Shown here: one piece after another, positions 23,758 to 35,769 of the stretch
Layout: each line of letters opens with the position of its first letter
How positions within the stretch are numbered: the first letter of the stretch is position 1
Source of the DNA: Sipunculus nudus
Lineage: Eukaryota > Annelida > Sipuncula > Golfingiida > Sipunculidae
Length of the DNA stretch: 64,000 nucleotides
Assembly: GCA_026874595.1 (NCBI GenBank)
Contig: CM049307.1
Coordinates: forward strand, 29,920,362 to 29,984,361
Reading direction: 5' to 3'
Made by a program: the position numbers and the translations under genes
The notes under the pieces: generated by a model
The model's input: only the letters and a program-made list of their open reading frames with translations
Databases searched by the model: none
Told to the model about the DNA's origin: nothing

Positions 23758-25800
23758 TTAGTCATGCTTGTCACCCAGATGAATTTGAACTTGACCTAAC
23801 TCACATTTGCAGCAACATATTTTTGTACAGGAAAGACAGAATCGGTAGCATTTGCACCTTCCATTGCATTCCAACTTACATACACACTTAGTCAGCTGTT
23901 GGCAACTATCTGCAATAGGTGGAAATGTTTTCCAGACACCCTCCATGTATTCCCACTCTTTGTCCATCCCCAGTCAGCAGGATTCTGTGTTTCTGGTTGG
24001 CGTAGTGTTGCTTGACTCCATATGCACCCTGCTTGATAGGCAGCACGCTTTGCATGCTGAAGTAGTGCTGCCCTCGTCGGAGGAATTGCGTCATAAGATC
24101 TCTGCAAACGAGCAAACATGTACAACCTGGCATTATCAGCTGTAACTGTACTGGACCTGTCATACATTGTCACCACAAATTTCTCCAGGACCTCAAGAAT
24201 ATCATCATCTACTGTTGGTTGGTACCGGCTATGCTTTGCAAACACACCAGAAGATGTCTCAACTTTGCAATGCTGATTTCTCTCCGTTGCTGCGGACGAC
24301 TTACACAATTTCGCAACCAGTAAAGGCATGAATGAATGTATCCCTTTGCTTTTTTGCGGTCCTATGGAGTGGTGCAGGTCATGTACAGGAAATATCTCAG
24401 GTTTAACCCTTGGCCAAAGGCTATCCACAACTGCAGCAGACCAGTTTCTTGAAGAAGAGGCAGAACACTGATTGCTATGAGGAGGACATCTGTGTCAGTG
24501 GCCTTCACTATCAAGATCTCGCTTCCCTACTCCATGGTGCAATCCCATCCAAGCTGAGCGTGTTGTTGCTGGCAGCATCTTGTTCTTTGGTCACAATCAC
24601 CAAGTTGGGTGTAGACATCATTGCAATCTTGTCAGCAAGGAACGGGAACAGCTCAGTTTTGTTGTCACTGTCTCGCAGGAAGTTCCGCCAGTTTGAGGGG
24701 ATTTTGCCCTTGCTTGTAAATCTACGTCTTACTCCACGTCCACGCTTTGACCTGGTTTCAACGTTGAGAATCGATGGCTGGTAGACATCAAACACTATGT
24801 CTGTTCTTTTGTTCTTGGTGAAGTATGCTTTTACTGTGGGGAGCACATCCAACATGGCGTAGTCTTCGAAAGTATTCGAGTTTCGTGGTGACAGGGTGTT
24901 CACCAGTGCAGAACCTTCAATGATGATTGTATCAGCCTCTGGTTCCACAACAGGTATTTTAACTTAACTCTCATGGATGGCTGCAAGCAGGGGACCTATG
25001 ACTGGTATTGAGGTTCCCGCCATCACTCAAGGCAGCAGGGAACTGATGATTCTCATGGCAAAAGAACAACTGTAGGTCACATTCTCTGCTCTGGCATGAG
25101 ATGAACAACTTGGAGAAGAGCAGGCAGTCCGTCTTCAGCACTTGCTGCTTTGAAGCATCAGCAGAGGCTGGTTCCTGTTTGAAGAAGTGCACCCTGTTCT
25201 GCTTGACTGGATCATAGAAGACGGTCACTTCCTCATTTTGCAGGCCCTCCGTGAACTGCTGGAAACAAGTGCTGCCCCTATTCAGGGGGCGGATCCAGGA
25301 TTGAGGAAAAAGGGGGGAGGTCCAACCCAGGAGGACTAATGAGAATCTTAAAAAAAGGTCATCACGTCTGGAAAAGGGGGGGTCCAGGCAGCAAAATTAA
25401 AACCCCTTAAAAAAGGTTGCTTCGGGTAAAAAAAAAAAAAGGGGGGGGGGGGGCCGACCCCCCCCCCCCTCCCCTGGATCCGCTTCTGCTATTCTAATGT
25501 GTGTTAAGCAGTTCTATTGCACTGGGATGAGCAAAGGATTACCCCGCTCTTTCAAAACTTGGGTAAGCTTCTTGACTTTCTAAAAGAAAATCCTTTGGGG
25601 TTGTGTAAGTGTAACATTGATGTTATGCTAACCTCAGCTTCAGGGCTTCTCTTCTTGGAGGTATTGTGCGCTGACCAGGTAACATTTACTGCCCCATCTG
25701 TTTCTTTAGTCACACTGACTTTCTCCAGCCACTCATACTCCAGTGCCAGTTGTGGTCCTAACAGAGTGGTGCCGGGATTTATAACATCATGCTTGCATCA
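23758..25800 (-). pseudogene. Decayed multicopy invertebrate gene with EADT/DTD/HAFTGC motifs and Cys-rich tail
   Basis: Read on the minus strand, pieces follow in order. 25800-25500: 'VNVTWSAHNTSKK', then a stretch ending at a stop. 25285-24971: 'VTVFYDPVKQNRVHF' and 'LFSKLFISCQ'. 24948-24511: 'VFDVYQPSILN', 'RGRGVRRR' and 'LPSNWRNFLRD'-like segments. About 24510-24370: 'ATDTDVLLIAI' and 'LWIAFGQG'. Near 24335: 'IHAFTGCE'. 24290-23970: 'FVVTMYDRSS', 'PPTRAALLQHAKRAAYQAG' and 'WGW'. 23967-23758: a Cys-rich CXC-like tail. At least four frameshifts plus stops, and a MITE at 25285-25493, break it. From memory this order matches a widespread, uncharacterised multicopy protein family of cnidarians, molluscs and insects. 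The acidic motifs look like those of FEN/PIN nucleases, which is inference. Confidence 0.6.
25285..25493. mobile_element. MITE with GCGGATCCAGG ends
   Basis: The left end 'GGGGGCGGATCCAGG' and the right end 'CCCCTGGATCCGCTTC' are inverted. The interior is A- and G-rich with G13 and C12 runs. It sits inside the pseudogene at 23758-25800, so it inserted later. A similar single end ('AGTGGATCCAGAGGGGGTCC') occurs at 46329. Confidence 0.7.
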
Positions 25801-26072
25801 CCATTTCCACTTTTTCCAGTATCCCACCTCACTAATATTTCTATAGTCTATATAAACAGGCATGCTAACTATATTGAGTAATATTAGTGGATTTTTAAAC
25901 TAAGGCCAAAATAAGGCAAAAGCAAGCTTCTGAGGGATTTCAAAGTGCCAGATTTCAAAGAGCCAGATTTGGAATCTACATGGTGAAAAATGTGTACTGT
26001 GATACCAGTATCATCCATATTTGGCAAGTCTGTGGATATTTTTTTACAAAACGTAATATTTATGTACACGAT

Positions 26073-26194
26073 ATAGCGGCCATCTTGAAAATCGGCAACC
26101 GTCTTGAATTTCAAGTGGCCCGTGTACTTTTTTAGAAGAGTAATGTCTAAGAAGTACCCGTGCCAAATGTGGTGCTTGTATCACCATTTGAAAG
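26073..26194 (-). repeat. Right inverted arm
   Basis: It pairs with 23443-23567; see the element entry. Confidence 0.8.
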
Positions 26195-26259
26195 ATTTCT
26201 CTGAAATATTATGTTATCTTCTGCACTATTATAGGTAAATTCAATTTACCTTTATTTAA

Positions 26260-27162
26260 TAAGCCAGGACTTTTTTTTTTATTTCAAAAACGTTTTGTGA
26301 ATACAACACAACATGTGTCGTTACTTTAAGATTACGCTTTCGCATATTTACATACCGGTTGTTAAAGTCGGCATTTTTTTTTCATTTTTTTTGCGTATCA
26401 TTTACATATTTTATTAATTGCCCATCGGTAATTTTTTTTAATGTGTCGCGCGCCTTTATTTATTTATTTTGTATTTGTTTAATTTGCCAATCCTTTGTAT
26501 TTGTTCCACTAATTCATCGTCATTATTACAGGTTCTTCTTCTCATCCACATGAAGAAAGAAGAACAAATCGTCATTTGCATGACTCTATAGACAATACCT
26601 GAGATTCATTCACCTAAGTCAGCAAGCCGGAAGCAGAAGAAAAAGTTCATGTACAGTGGGCAATACCATCTGACTTTCAACAGGAGTGAAAGTAGGCGCC
26701 ATAACCTTGCTAGTTAACATGTAATCCCTCCCGGTGTGCGTCTCTACAGGCAGTGGAGAGTAAGAGAAATGTTTTACATATACATGTATAACTAATTTCA
26801 TTGACTTTTAATGATTGTTCTTGCCTTAAGTTTAAAATGAACATATTTGACCTACTGTATAAAACGATCAAGTTAGCGCATCTTGATGACATGTTTTTTT
26901 TCTAAGTATTTTCTATCTGGATCACAAGTATTGTTGACAAAAATAATGATAAATTTCGTAATTCAACAACTTCCCTTCCAAAAACAGACCAACAATTAAA
27001 ATTGGAAGGGGCAGGCGAGGAACAGTCCAGTGGGGTGCAGATCTGTGCGGTGCTGCCATCTATCTCCTACTTCCCTAACCAGTTTGCAGATTTGACAGCT
27101 GCTGAGGAAGACAGCTGACACACCAGGCAATATTACCATCGCTGGCCGAGTTATTCTCGAAG
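26260..27162 (+). promoter_or_regulatory. Region upstream of DCTN5, includes its presumed promoter and 5' UTR
   Basis: AT-rich to about 26560, then more balanced. An ATTTGCAT octamer occurs at about 26573. GC content rises from about 27005 to the start codon, as expected for a 5' UTR. The transcription start cannot be placed from sequence alone. An unspliced upstream exon cannot be excluded. Confidence 0.35.
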
Positions 27163-30100
27163 ATGGAGCAGTCGGACAAGTTTTACCTGAAGGCAGAATA
27201 TATAGAAACTGTGAGTTGACGTTCGTGTTGTGACTGTTTATAGGTTTGCCACTGCAACGCCCGAAAATCATCAGTTAGAGCAGTGAGTTGGGCGATAATA
27301 GATGTATTTGACTAGAATCCCAGTGCAATGTTTCACTGAGTAGACAGCCAAAAAAAATATTCAGACTTGAACTCAGGTTCCAAATGACTTAGACTCTAAG
27401 AGAGTTGACTTGGACTCAAACCTCTAGGACTTGGACTCGAGTGGCCTGGACTCAGACTTGCACTCAGACTTGGCTGGTGTGGACATGACTACATCACTGC
27501 TAAATACTTGGGTGAGAGGGGTAATGATTACCAGTAATTGTACTAATTTGTAGCCTTACAGATTTTGTGTAATCTTGGGCAAATATTTTAAACCATCTGA
27601 TTGTTATACTAGTATAAATAGCATCTGTATTTGATGATGAGGTCTCTGTGTCCTGTACAAATACATTTGTAAATTAGGTGAGAGGGGTAATGATTACCAG
27701 TAATTGTACTAATTTGTAGCCTTATGGATTTTGTGTAATCTTAGGCAAATATTTTAAACCATCTGATTGTAATACTAGTATAAATAGCATCTGTATTTGA
27801 TGATGAGGTCTCTGTGTCCTGTACAAATACATTTGTAAATTAGGTGAGAGGGGTAATGATTACCAGTAATTGTACTAATTTGTAGCCTATAGATTTTGTG
27901 TAATCTTGGGCAAATATTTTAAACCATCTGATTAATAACTCTGATTTGATTTACATAATATGTAGATAATCTCACGGATGACCTCTTGTTTTTCATCTGC
28001 AGGCCTCTGGGAATAAAGTTAGTCGCCAGTCAGTGCTCTGTGGTAGTCAGAATATTGTCCTTAATGGCAAGGTGAGTCAAAAGAATGATGGGAGTCATTC
28101 ATCTTATTTTGTTTTAAAAACTGAACAAGGATTGAGCACTCGGAGGATTCATTGTAATACTAGTATAAAAAGCATCTGTATTTGATGGTGAGGTCTCTGT
28201 ATCCTGTACAAGTTCATTTGTAAATTTTGGACTGTTTTCTTTGGCAAATTATTGAGTAATATTCTCTGCTTGTATGTAACATTTTACTTGGGGAAGGTAT
28301 TATTTTCAAGATAATTATCCTGTGTGAATATCACAAAAAAAAAGGAAAAAAGTCAACTACAGTAAAAATTGTTTATAATGTGTAAAACTTTTGTGAAAGG
28401 TCTTGTCATGTTTTATATACTTTCAGTCTGATAATTTATTTACATCATTCTTACACTGTTTTAGACTGTCATCATGAGGGACTGCATCATTCGTGGAGAT
28501 CTTGCAAATGTCCGTGTAGGTCGTAACTGTATCATTAGTGAGAGGACCATTATTAGACCACCTTTCAAGAAGTTTAGCAAAGGGTATGTCCTGTTCTGTC
28601 CTGAGATTCCCATAAAATGAAGTAAAACTAAACATTTAAACCATTTTATCTTATATATGGTAGACATATTTTGCAGGTTATATATAAATGGTGGAAAATA
28701 AATGATTGAGATGTAGTTAAACTTTCCTTGGTTGTAAGATGATTATTAATACAGGCTGTTCTCTTGAAGGTAATATAGTTTTGTAAGGCTACACCTATGC
28801 TAGTTTATAATTGTTGTAGAAATTTAACACTTTTGTATTGCAGGACTAATTATTTGATGAAGCCTTTTGCAAGTATGTGTACTATATTTCAGGGTTGCAT
28901 TTTTCCCGCTGCACATTGGGGACCATGTTATAATAGAGGAGGACTCCATCATCAATGCTGCACAAATAGGGTCTTATGTTCATGTGGGCAAGAACTGTGT
29001 CATTGTAAGTACTTATTGACCTGTATACAGTATCTTCTGTTTGCATTGAATAATGAGACGACACAATACTACCCATGTGTCTTTAAAATAAATATGAAGA
29101 AATGTAATGTTTAAAGCAAAGAATTATGTGAAAACAACAGTTTTATGAAAATATTTTCTTTATTCACAGATTAACTGATCATAAAGATGTTATGTATTGT
29201 AATCATTAGGTTGATCATGTAGAAATCATTGGTCTTCTGTTCTACATTCAGCAAGGATCTGGGTAAGTGGTTCCTTACAGGGAATCAATTTTAATCACAT
29301 ATAACAATTCTTCATTGTTGACTTGCTTTCTGTATTTCAGTGTTCACTTGCTTTCTATGTTCTATTGTTCACTTGCTGTGTTTCATCCCAGATACTGGTT
29401 TGTTCCCACAGGGTCGCCGCTGTATTCTGAAAGACTGTTGTGCGATCGCTGATAATACAGTGCTGCCACCTGAGACTGTGGTCCCACCCTTTACACTGTT
29501 CTCAGGATCTCCAGGTAATGCTACAATTATTGGATGTATCTGAGCCATCGTAACTACTTAAGTAGGTGTATTTGAATGAAATCATATTTCCCACGTCTGT
29601 CTAAATGTTTAATTGTAAGTCTATGTTAATAGCATAGCCTAAAAGTCAAATAGAAATTTCATTTGAATTATGTTAAAAGATGGGCCTTCAGATAAGGGAA
29701 AAGCATTTGAAATGTTGTGTATGAATGCAGGACCATTTTTTGTTTATGTTTCCATTCTAAAAATACACACAGGTGTTGATATCTAGTGCGAGAATGTGAT
29801 TTTATAAAAGAGAAACTGTTGAGGAAAAGAACCTTGTTGAGGAAAGACCAGGTGTGATTTATATACTTGATGCATTAATGAAAGAAATATTGGAATGGGA
29901 GGATAATGTTTTCTACAAGTATATTGATTATTTGTTCATTTAGTTTGATAAGAATGAAAGAAAATAGGTTTGATTAATAAATATTAGTACAATAATATAT
30001 ACTGTATGGTATATGTATCATTATTTGTTGCATCAGTGTGGATGCTCAAGCATTGTAAGGTATAATATTTATCTGTTTCAGGACACTTCACAGGGGATCT

Positions 30101-30173
30101 ACCAGAGTGTACACAGGATCTGATGATTGACGTCACTAGGAACTACTACCAGCATTTCAAGCCAGAAACATAA
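27163..30173 (+). CDS. DCTN5: Dynactin subunit 5 (p25), six exons
   Basis: Exons are 27163-27210, 28003-28071, 28465-28583, 28893-29004, 29412-29514 and 30082-30173, all with GT-AG introns and consistent phases. They total 543 nt, or 180 residues plus TAA, against about 182 in vertebrates. The product is the p25 subunit of the dynactin pointed-end complex, a left-handed beta-helix protein that helps dynein-dynactin bind early endosomal cargo. Landmarks in order are '[18 protein letters not shown]', 'NIVLNGKT', '[16 protein letters not shown]', '[20 protein letters not shown]', '[20 protein letters not shown]', '[15 protein letters not shown]' and '[13 protein letters not shown]'. These hexapeptide-repeat turns are those of DCTN5. 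The start was chosen because exon 1 leads straight into the conserved 'YIET' with the family's usual short N terminus. No disruption was seen, and this is the only clearly functional gene in the window. Confidence 0.97.
27350..27490. repeat. Degenerate GACTTGGACTC repeat in DCTN5 intron 1
   Basis: The words ACTTGGACTC, GGACTCGAG and CAGACTTG repeat irregularly. This style is typical of the ends of hAT-type MITEs. The related GAGTACTCGAGTCC words make up the element at 49502-49892. Confidence 0.6.
27511..27935 (+). repeat. 166-bp tandem repeat in DCTN5 intron 1, with a displaced piece in intron 2
   Basis: 'GGTGAGAGGGGTAATGATTA' starts units at 27511, 27677 and 27843; the first two units are nearly identical and the third breaks off near 27930. 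The missing second half ('AATACTAGTATAAAAAGCAT' to 'CCTGTACAA') reappears at about 28155-28220, on the far side of exon 2. So the array once spanned, or was split by, the exon 2 region. Confidence 0.9.
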
Positions 30174-31143
30174 GGATACAGCCCTGTCATAGAAAGACAT
30201 TGACCATTAACAAGCTTATGTAAAGAATTCTCTAATAGGGACATTCTTGGCCATCAGCCAACCCTGCCCCACTTGTACCCCTTCATTGTCAAATAGTGCA
30301 TTAAATATTAGAAATCCAGCAGTCTTCATGTTGACCCAACCTGTCTGTTCAGGTTCCTTTACAGTTTGAGTTAAATGGTACGATGAATGCCAAGTTGAAG
30401 GGTTTGGTTACAAGTATGTAAATCAAGTTTTCAATTATATGCAGGGTTGAGGTGCAAGTCGTCATGTATGGGCTACTGTAGCTTTAAATGGTTAGATTAG
30501 CCATGCATAAATAAATATGCAAACTATAACCAACAGGTGTTTGTACTGCAGGTCATTTTAATGAAGAAAGTCCTTCATATTACTAGCCATGTCAACACAA
30601 CACCAGTGGATACTTCCTTTCCATTTATAACGGGCTATTTCGTCACAGCTCCCAACAATACCACAGTAGTTCAAGTAGATGCTTTATTTTTATGTCACCT
30701 ACCATCTTGACTATTTGTGGTTAATGTACATTTTATTTAACCCATTACATAGATATGCAGGCTTTGGTGAAAGCATGTGTGGTGAAATATATGAAATGTT
30801 AATGTTTCTGTGACTTGATGGATAAGTTATCTAAGGAAGATACACGGGGTTTCCCTGGTTACTATGGTTTTCCATATGTGTATGACTAGGCAGGGTGTAT
30901 GTCAACAGTATTTTCGTGAAAGAGTTCCATATTTTATGCTATCCATTATTATTGTTGTTATTATTTTGATTATTTATTCAAAAGCAGGGCCTATCAATCA
31001 GTTTTACGGGATGCTTATGGAAGACAAAACATGCTCTCACACACCTACATACGTGTTCTTATGAATATCAAAATTGCTCTAACAAATTGAAACTTTCCAT
31101 TCTTTTGATGTAGAATAATGTATGCATATATTTATTCAATAAA
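30174..31143 (+). other. DCTN5: DCTN5 3' UTR and polyadenylation signal
   Basis: The first clear AATAAA in a suitable context downstream of the stop is at 31138-31143, followed by a T-rich stretch. Other weaker signals exist (AATAAATA near 30510), so the exact end is uncertain. Confidence 0.5.
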
Positions 31144-31603
31144 TGTACCATCACATGTACCTTCTTTTGCTGTCATTTTCACTTCTATATGTACAAGGTA
31201 TTGATATTTATGAACCTGATGCCAATGCCAAACTGAAGTTGTATCTGTATTTTTTAGGTTTATATGACAGTGCCATCCACAGAAAATAGAACTAACAACT
31301 AAAATAACATAAAATGTATCTGTGGCAGGATCTGTCTATTGTTGCAAGTATTCATCACCAAAATTATTTTTCATTTAAAACACATTGGTAAGCACAATTT
31401 GCATCAATCCTTCTACAAAATAAATGCAAAATAGTTGAATTTGCCAGAAAAAAATCTCAAAAACAGTAGTTTTTGAAAGGATTCTTTTAAGCACCATTAT
31501 AAATAAGTAAAGTCAGTTTGGTCCTATTGTAGATTTTGTTTGAAACCATCTGAAAACAAGTCAATCGCAGTTGTTGACAGATGGGAGTAAAATTAAATTT
31601 ATT

Positions 31604-31640
31604 AACAAGGGACCCATGGGTCACTGTGTTCAGCTGAAGT
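31604..31640 (+). repeat. Family A head, isolated
   Basis: ACAAGGGACCCATGGGTCAC followed by TGTTCAGCTGA matches the family A heads at 4946 and 53535. The sequence after it continues with a degraded copy of the 3525-3770 type repeat near 31860-32020. Confidence 0.65.
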
Positions 31641-32132
31641 TGATCTTCTAAGTAACAATATAAAACAATATCAAATGGAGATAAGGAGTGATGGTACAGG
31701 TAATATAGGTTATGGGTGGTTGATATGTTTGAGGATTATTGTGATAATATTGTGTGTACTGACCATGTGTTTCTTACTGTTAAAACGGAAGCATGAAGGA
31801 TGTTAGTGAATATAAATCTGTAATTACTAGATATAAGTGTATATCTAGTACTTAGGTGCAAGGACTATATGGGAGGGGTGGATGGGTGGAAGAATGATCA
31901 CAGTTTGGTACCATGCATATACATACAGATTTGTAGAAATAGTTCAACAGTGCTCAAAGGAGCACAAGTAGAGTACAATTATTAAATATTTGAACCAATT
32001 TTATTTTCATATTACTGAGGCAGAAAATCTTGAACAGATGTTCAGATAACATCCTGATATATCTATATATATTTCCTTAAGTTAGTAAATGTTAATATAG
32101 ATACATTTATATTATAAAAGTTATAATTGCAT

Positions 32133-35100
32133 TTTTTAGAGAACCTGTGAGCTTATGCGATTGTGTGTCGTCGTGCGTCGTGCGTCTTCTGTACGTTAAC
32201 CATAGCTATCTCAAAAACGGCAGGAGCTAGCATCACCAAATATTTTGCAAATAATCAGTCATCCAAAAAACTATATCGGATTTTGTTTATTTTTTTCCTA
32301 ACTGCATTTTCTTAGATTTTATAGGGAAAAAGCTACAAAAGCTTTAAAAATCTTCTTCTCTGAAACTGTCCAGCAAAATTGTCCAATATTTCACAGAAAT
32401 GATCCCTGGAACAATCTTTCACAAGTTTGTTCGAATGGTTCCAGTTCGGAGATTTTTGGCAGAGTTACAGGAGGTTGAACTTTGTTAACTGTGCAAAAAA
32501 GCATATTAAAATTTAAATCTCAGAAACGACTGGAGCTATCATCACCAAATTTTATGCCAATGTTGGTCACTTAGGTCATATCTGAAATTGAGGTATTGGT
32601 GGCGCCACCTGCATCGGCTTTTATTGTACGGGGTCATTAGTGCCTGTATCGCATTGAGGGCTACAAAAAACTTCTTCTCTGAAACCATATGGCCAAAATG
32701 TTTAATATCGCACAGAAATGATCCTAGGGTAGTGCTTTCTGAAGTTTGTCCAAATGGTCTCTTTTCAGTGACTTTTGGCTAAGTTATGGGAAGCTGAATA
32801 TAGTCATATGCCATAACAGCCCATTTTAGCTCAGTGGCTACAAAGATCTTCTTCTCAAAAACTACTGGGCCAAATTCTTAAATCTCACACATTAATTATC
32901 CTCAGATGTTGATAATTCAAGTTTGTTCAAATGGTTTTGGTTCAGTGCATTTTGGCTGAGTTACGGGAAGCTGAACTTAGCCAGTTTGCTGTATCTTCCT
33001 ATAAGAGTTATAAACTTGTGAAACGTTTTTCGACTGATGCCACTGAAGCCAGTTTGTTAAATATTTTACAAGAATAATCCCTTCAATAATTCTTATAATA
33101 ATTGTCATTTATGGTTCCACATGAATGATTTTTGGCTGAATTAATGAGATTGAATTGAGTCATTTTACCATATATGTTAGCTGTGTGATGCTGTTACATC
33201 TAGCCTGGCACCAGTTTATCAGCATCCATTACATCATGCCATTAGACATTTAGATTTCAGGTTATATTTGGTTAATATTGACAAAGTTTTTTTAAAAGCT
33301 TTTAAAAAATTTAGATTTATGATTTAAGTTATTCATCATACCAGGCAATGTTACAATCATGGCTATTTAGCTCTCTGTGACTATATAAACTGTACGTGGA
33401 TTATAAATTATTGGTATCCCTACTAAACTTAATTAAAAAAATTGCCATCAATGATATATATCTGTATTTTAATTTTGCATTTAGTATGCATCCGTAATAA
33501 TTTTACATATATTCATGATTTCTTTTTTTATAAAAAGTCAGCTGAAAAGCATTTTGTATTGGGAAAATAAATTTCAAAGTTATTTTAAATAGGGACCACT
33601 TTCGTGTACAGATGGCAGCACTTGGTTTACCATTGGCAGATTGCAAGTGCCTTGATGTTGGCCATTAGCCAAGATGATGTCAGCTCTATAAATAGTTTTG
33701 CCACAGTGCCAGGATTGGAAGAAGTGCAGCCAGGTATAGAGCAAGAGTTCACTCAGTGCACTAGCTGCATTCTATTTATAGCTTTGGCAGACTGCTCACT
33801 GCATCATATTTGGCACCAAAGTTCAGCCTGAATCTATTTATAGCTTTGGCAGACTGCCAACTGTGTCAGATTATGCAACAGGTCAAGAGCTCACTCAGTG
33901 CAGCCAGGTCAAAAGTCCACTCAGTCCAGCCAGGTGCAGGTCAAGAGTTCACTCAGTGCAGTAGCTTGAGGCAGCAATTTGTCACAGGTCACTCGGGGGC
34001 AACTGCCCTACTCACCTAAGCCTTGTCAGCCCAGTGCATCAAACTCTTGGGAAGTTCTATGTAATGGACTGATACCTGTCTATGCGTCTTTGATGGTATT
34101 CTCATTTACAAGACAGGTGGTGCCACCTACATTGACTTTTGCAGTGTATGCGCCTGCTTATTTCTACAGAGGAATTTGATACTTCAGCCTATAATTGGGT
34201 ATGTTTATACATATCGGGTAGCTTTATAGTGTACAAGACTGGTGGCGCCACCAACAATAATTTTAGCACAGTGTATATCCCTGCTTATTTCACAGGAGGG
34301 GTTTGACATATCAGTCTGAGATTGGGCATATGTATATATTTCTTCGTTGTATATAAGACTGGTGGTGCCAGCTACAATCATTGTATCTGCCAAAACAGAG
34401 TTTTCCGGATACTATGTTTTCAGTCAGACGCCGACCCTGCCGCCATTGCCGCAAAAGTTTCCAGAGAACTCCTCCATAACCACTGGGCAGAAATTTTTAA
34501 AATCCGGAATTATGATCGGTCAAATGTGAACTGCTGCGCCCTCATTTTAGGTTGACCTCTGACCTTTCCTGTCTGCCCAGCGCCCATTTGTGCGTCTGTT
34601 TCCACACATAAACCCACATATCTTCGGAACCGTTTGACTGATAAGGCTAAAGATTTTCACAAATGTAGCCCTTGGAAAGCTTTATAACATACACTAAAAA
34701 TTGTGGCCCCACCTGCAACCATTTTTGCACAGCGTCCATCTGTTCATCTGCCTTGGGATAAAATCACCCATATCTCTGCATTGGTTGGACTTATCCACCT
34801 GATCTTTTACAGGTTTATACATCCTTGACAGCTTTCTTGATTGTATGACAGGCGGTGCCGCCTACATTCACGTTTAAGCTGCAGACATCCAAGCTCATAT
34901 CCTGGGAACATTTGACCAGTTGGGCCAAAAGTTTGCATGTGTATAGATCTCACATAGCTCTTTATCATACGCAAAACTGGTGGTGCCACCTGCAATCATT
35001 TTTGCACAGCATCCGTCTGTTTGTTTGCCGTGGGATAAAATCAATCATATCTCGGCAGTGGTTTGACACATCTGCCTAAAATTTTGCAGGTTTATACATC

Positions 35101-35767
35101 TTGGATAGCTTTCTGGATTTTGTGGCAGGTGGCGCCACCTACATTTATGTATACGCTGCAGACATTGAGGCTTATATCTCAGGACTTGTTTGACATATCC
35201 CCCTGAAATTTTGCATGTGTATAGATCTCACATAGCAGTAAGCTCTTAATCATACACAATATTGGTAGCGCCACCTGCCACCATTTTTGAACAGCAACCG
35301 TCTGTTTTTCTTCCGTGGGCTAAAATCACTCCTATCTCAGTAGTGGTTTGACTTATCTGCCTGAAATTTTGCATGTTTATACATCTTGGACAGCTTTCTG
35401 GATTTTGTGGTAGGTGGCGCAACCTACATACACATTTCGGCTGCAGACATCCAGCCTATTATGCAACACACCTCACTCTATTTCCCCTTGCCACTAAATC
35501 CATGCCTCACTTTACCTTTCCTACTGATTTTGGCGGATACACATATTCACTTGTTGACTACCAATATTCTAGTTTCTGTGTTATGTGCACCCATGCCAGA
35601 ATTGCAGCAGTGATGTTAGTTTAATTGTTTCTTGTTCTAAGTGTTTAGTACTTGCATTGTTCATATACATGTTACACATGTTCTTGAAAAGTAATGGTCC
35701 AGCATTGAAGCATTATACCTGGTGTAATCTCATTGCACAGGTTCGCATTAGGCCTGTAGGCCTTGTT
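32133..35767 (+). mobile_element. Family B element with tandem core, full-length copy
   Basis: The left end 'TTTTTTAGAGAACCTGTGAG' is followed by a CGTCGTGCGTC tract and then by loose repeats of 'TCTCAGAAACGNCTGGAGCT' and 'TTTTGGCTGAGTTACGG'. The unit 'TTTATAGCTTTGGCAGACTG' recurs near 33776 and 33838. The tandem core is at 34110-35460. The right end 'GCACAGGTTCGCATTAGGCC' continues TGTAGGCCTTGTT and is shared exactly with 44010-44044. No protein is encoded. The architecture (unique ends around a tandem core) resembles nonautonomous elements known in bivalves, such as the pearl type. Confidence 0.65.
34110..35460 (+). repeat. Diverged GGTGGCGCCACC tandem core, copy 1
   Basis: GGTGGCGCCACC or one-mismatch versions occur near 34118, 34242, 34362, 34851, 34979, 35129, 35264 and 35413, mostly 125-150 bp apart. 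The order is more irregular than in copy 2 (41895-43780), so this copy is older or never homogenised. Confidence 0.8.
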
Positions 35768-35769
35768 AG

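Larger units (their letters stand above)
23443..26194 (-). mobile_element. Putative DNA transposon: inverted arms around a decayed Cys-tail/PIN-like gene
   Basis: The arms 23443-23567 and 26073-26194 are reverse complements over about 120 bp with scattered mismatches and small gaps (both contain TTTCAAATGGTGATACAAG, CGGGCCACTT and GCCGCTAT). Between them lies one minus-strand pseudogene (23758-25800) and one MITE (25285-25493). Subterminal tandem copies flank the left arm. Inverted ends around a single gene family suggest that the gene travels on a DNA transposon, although no recognisable DDE transposase was seen. Exact termini and target duplication were not found. Confidence 0.5.

Noticed and set aside
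23852-24784. Plus-strand ORFs across 23.85-24.78 kb
   Set aside because: They are antisense shadows of the minus-strand Cys-tail pseudogene, whose motifs are clear only on the minus strand.
28797-29543. Separate ORFs over DCTN5 exons 4 and 5
   Set aside because: These frames read through intron sequence; the spliced exons give a continuous, conserved protein instead.
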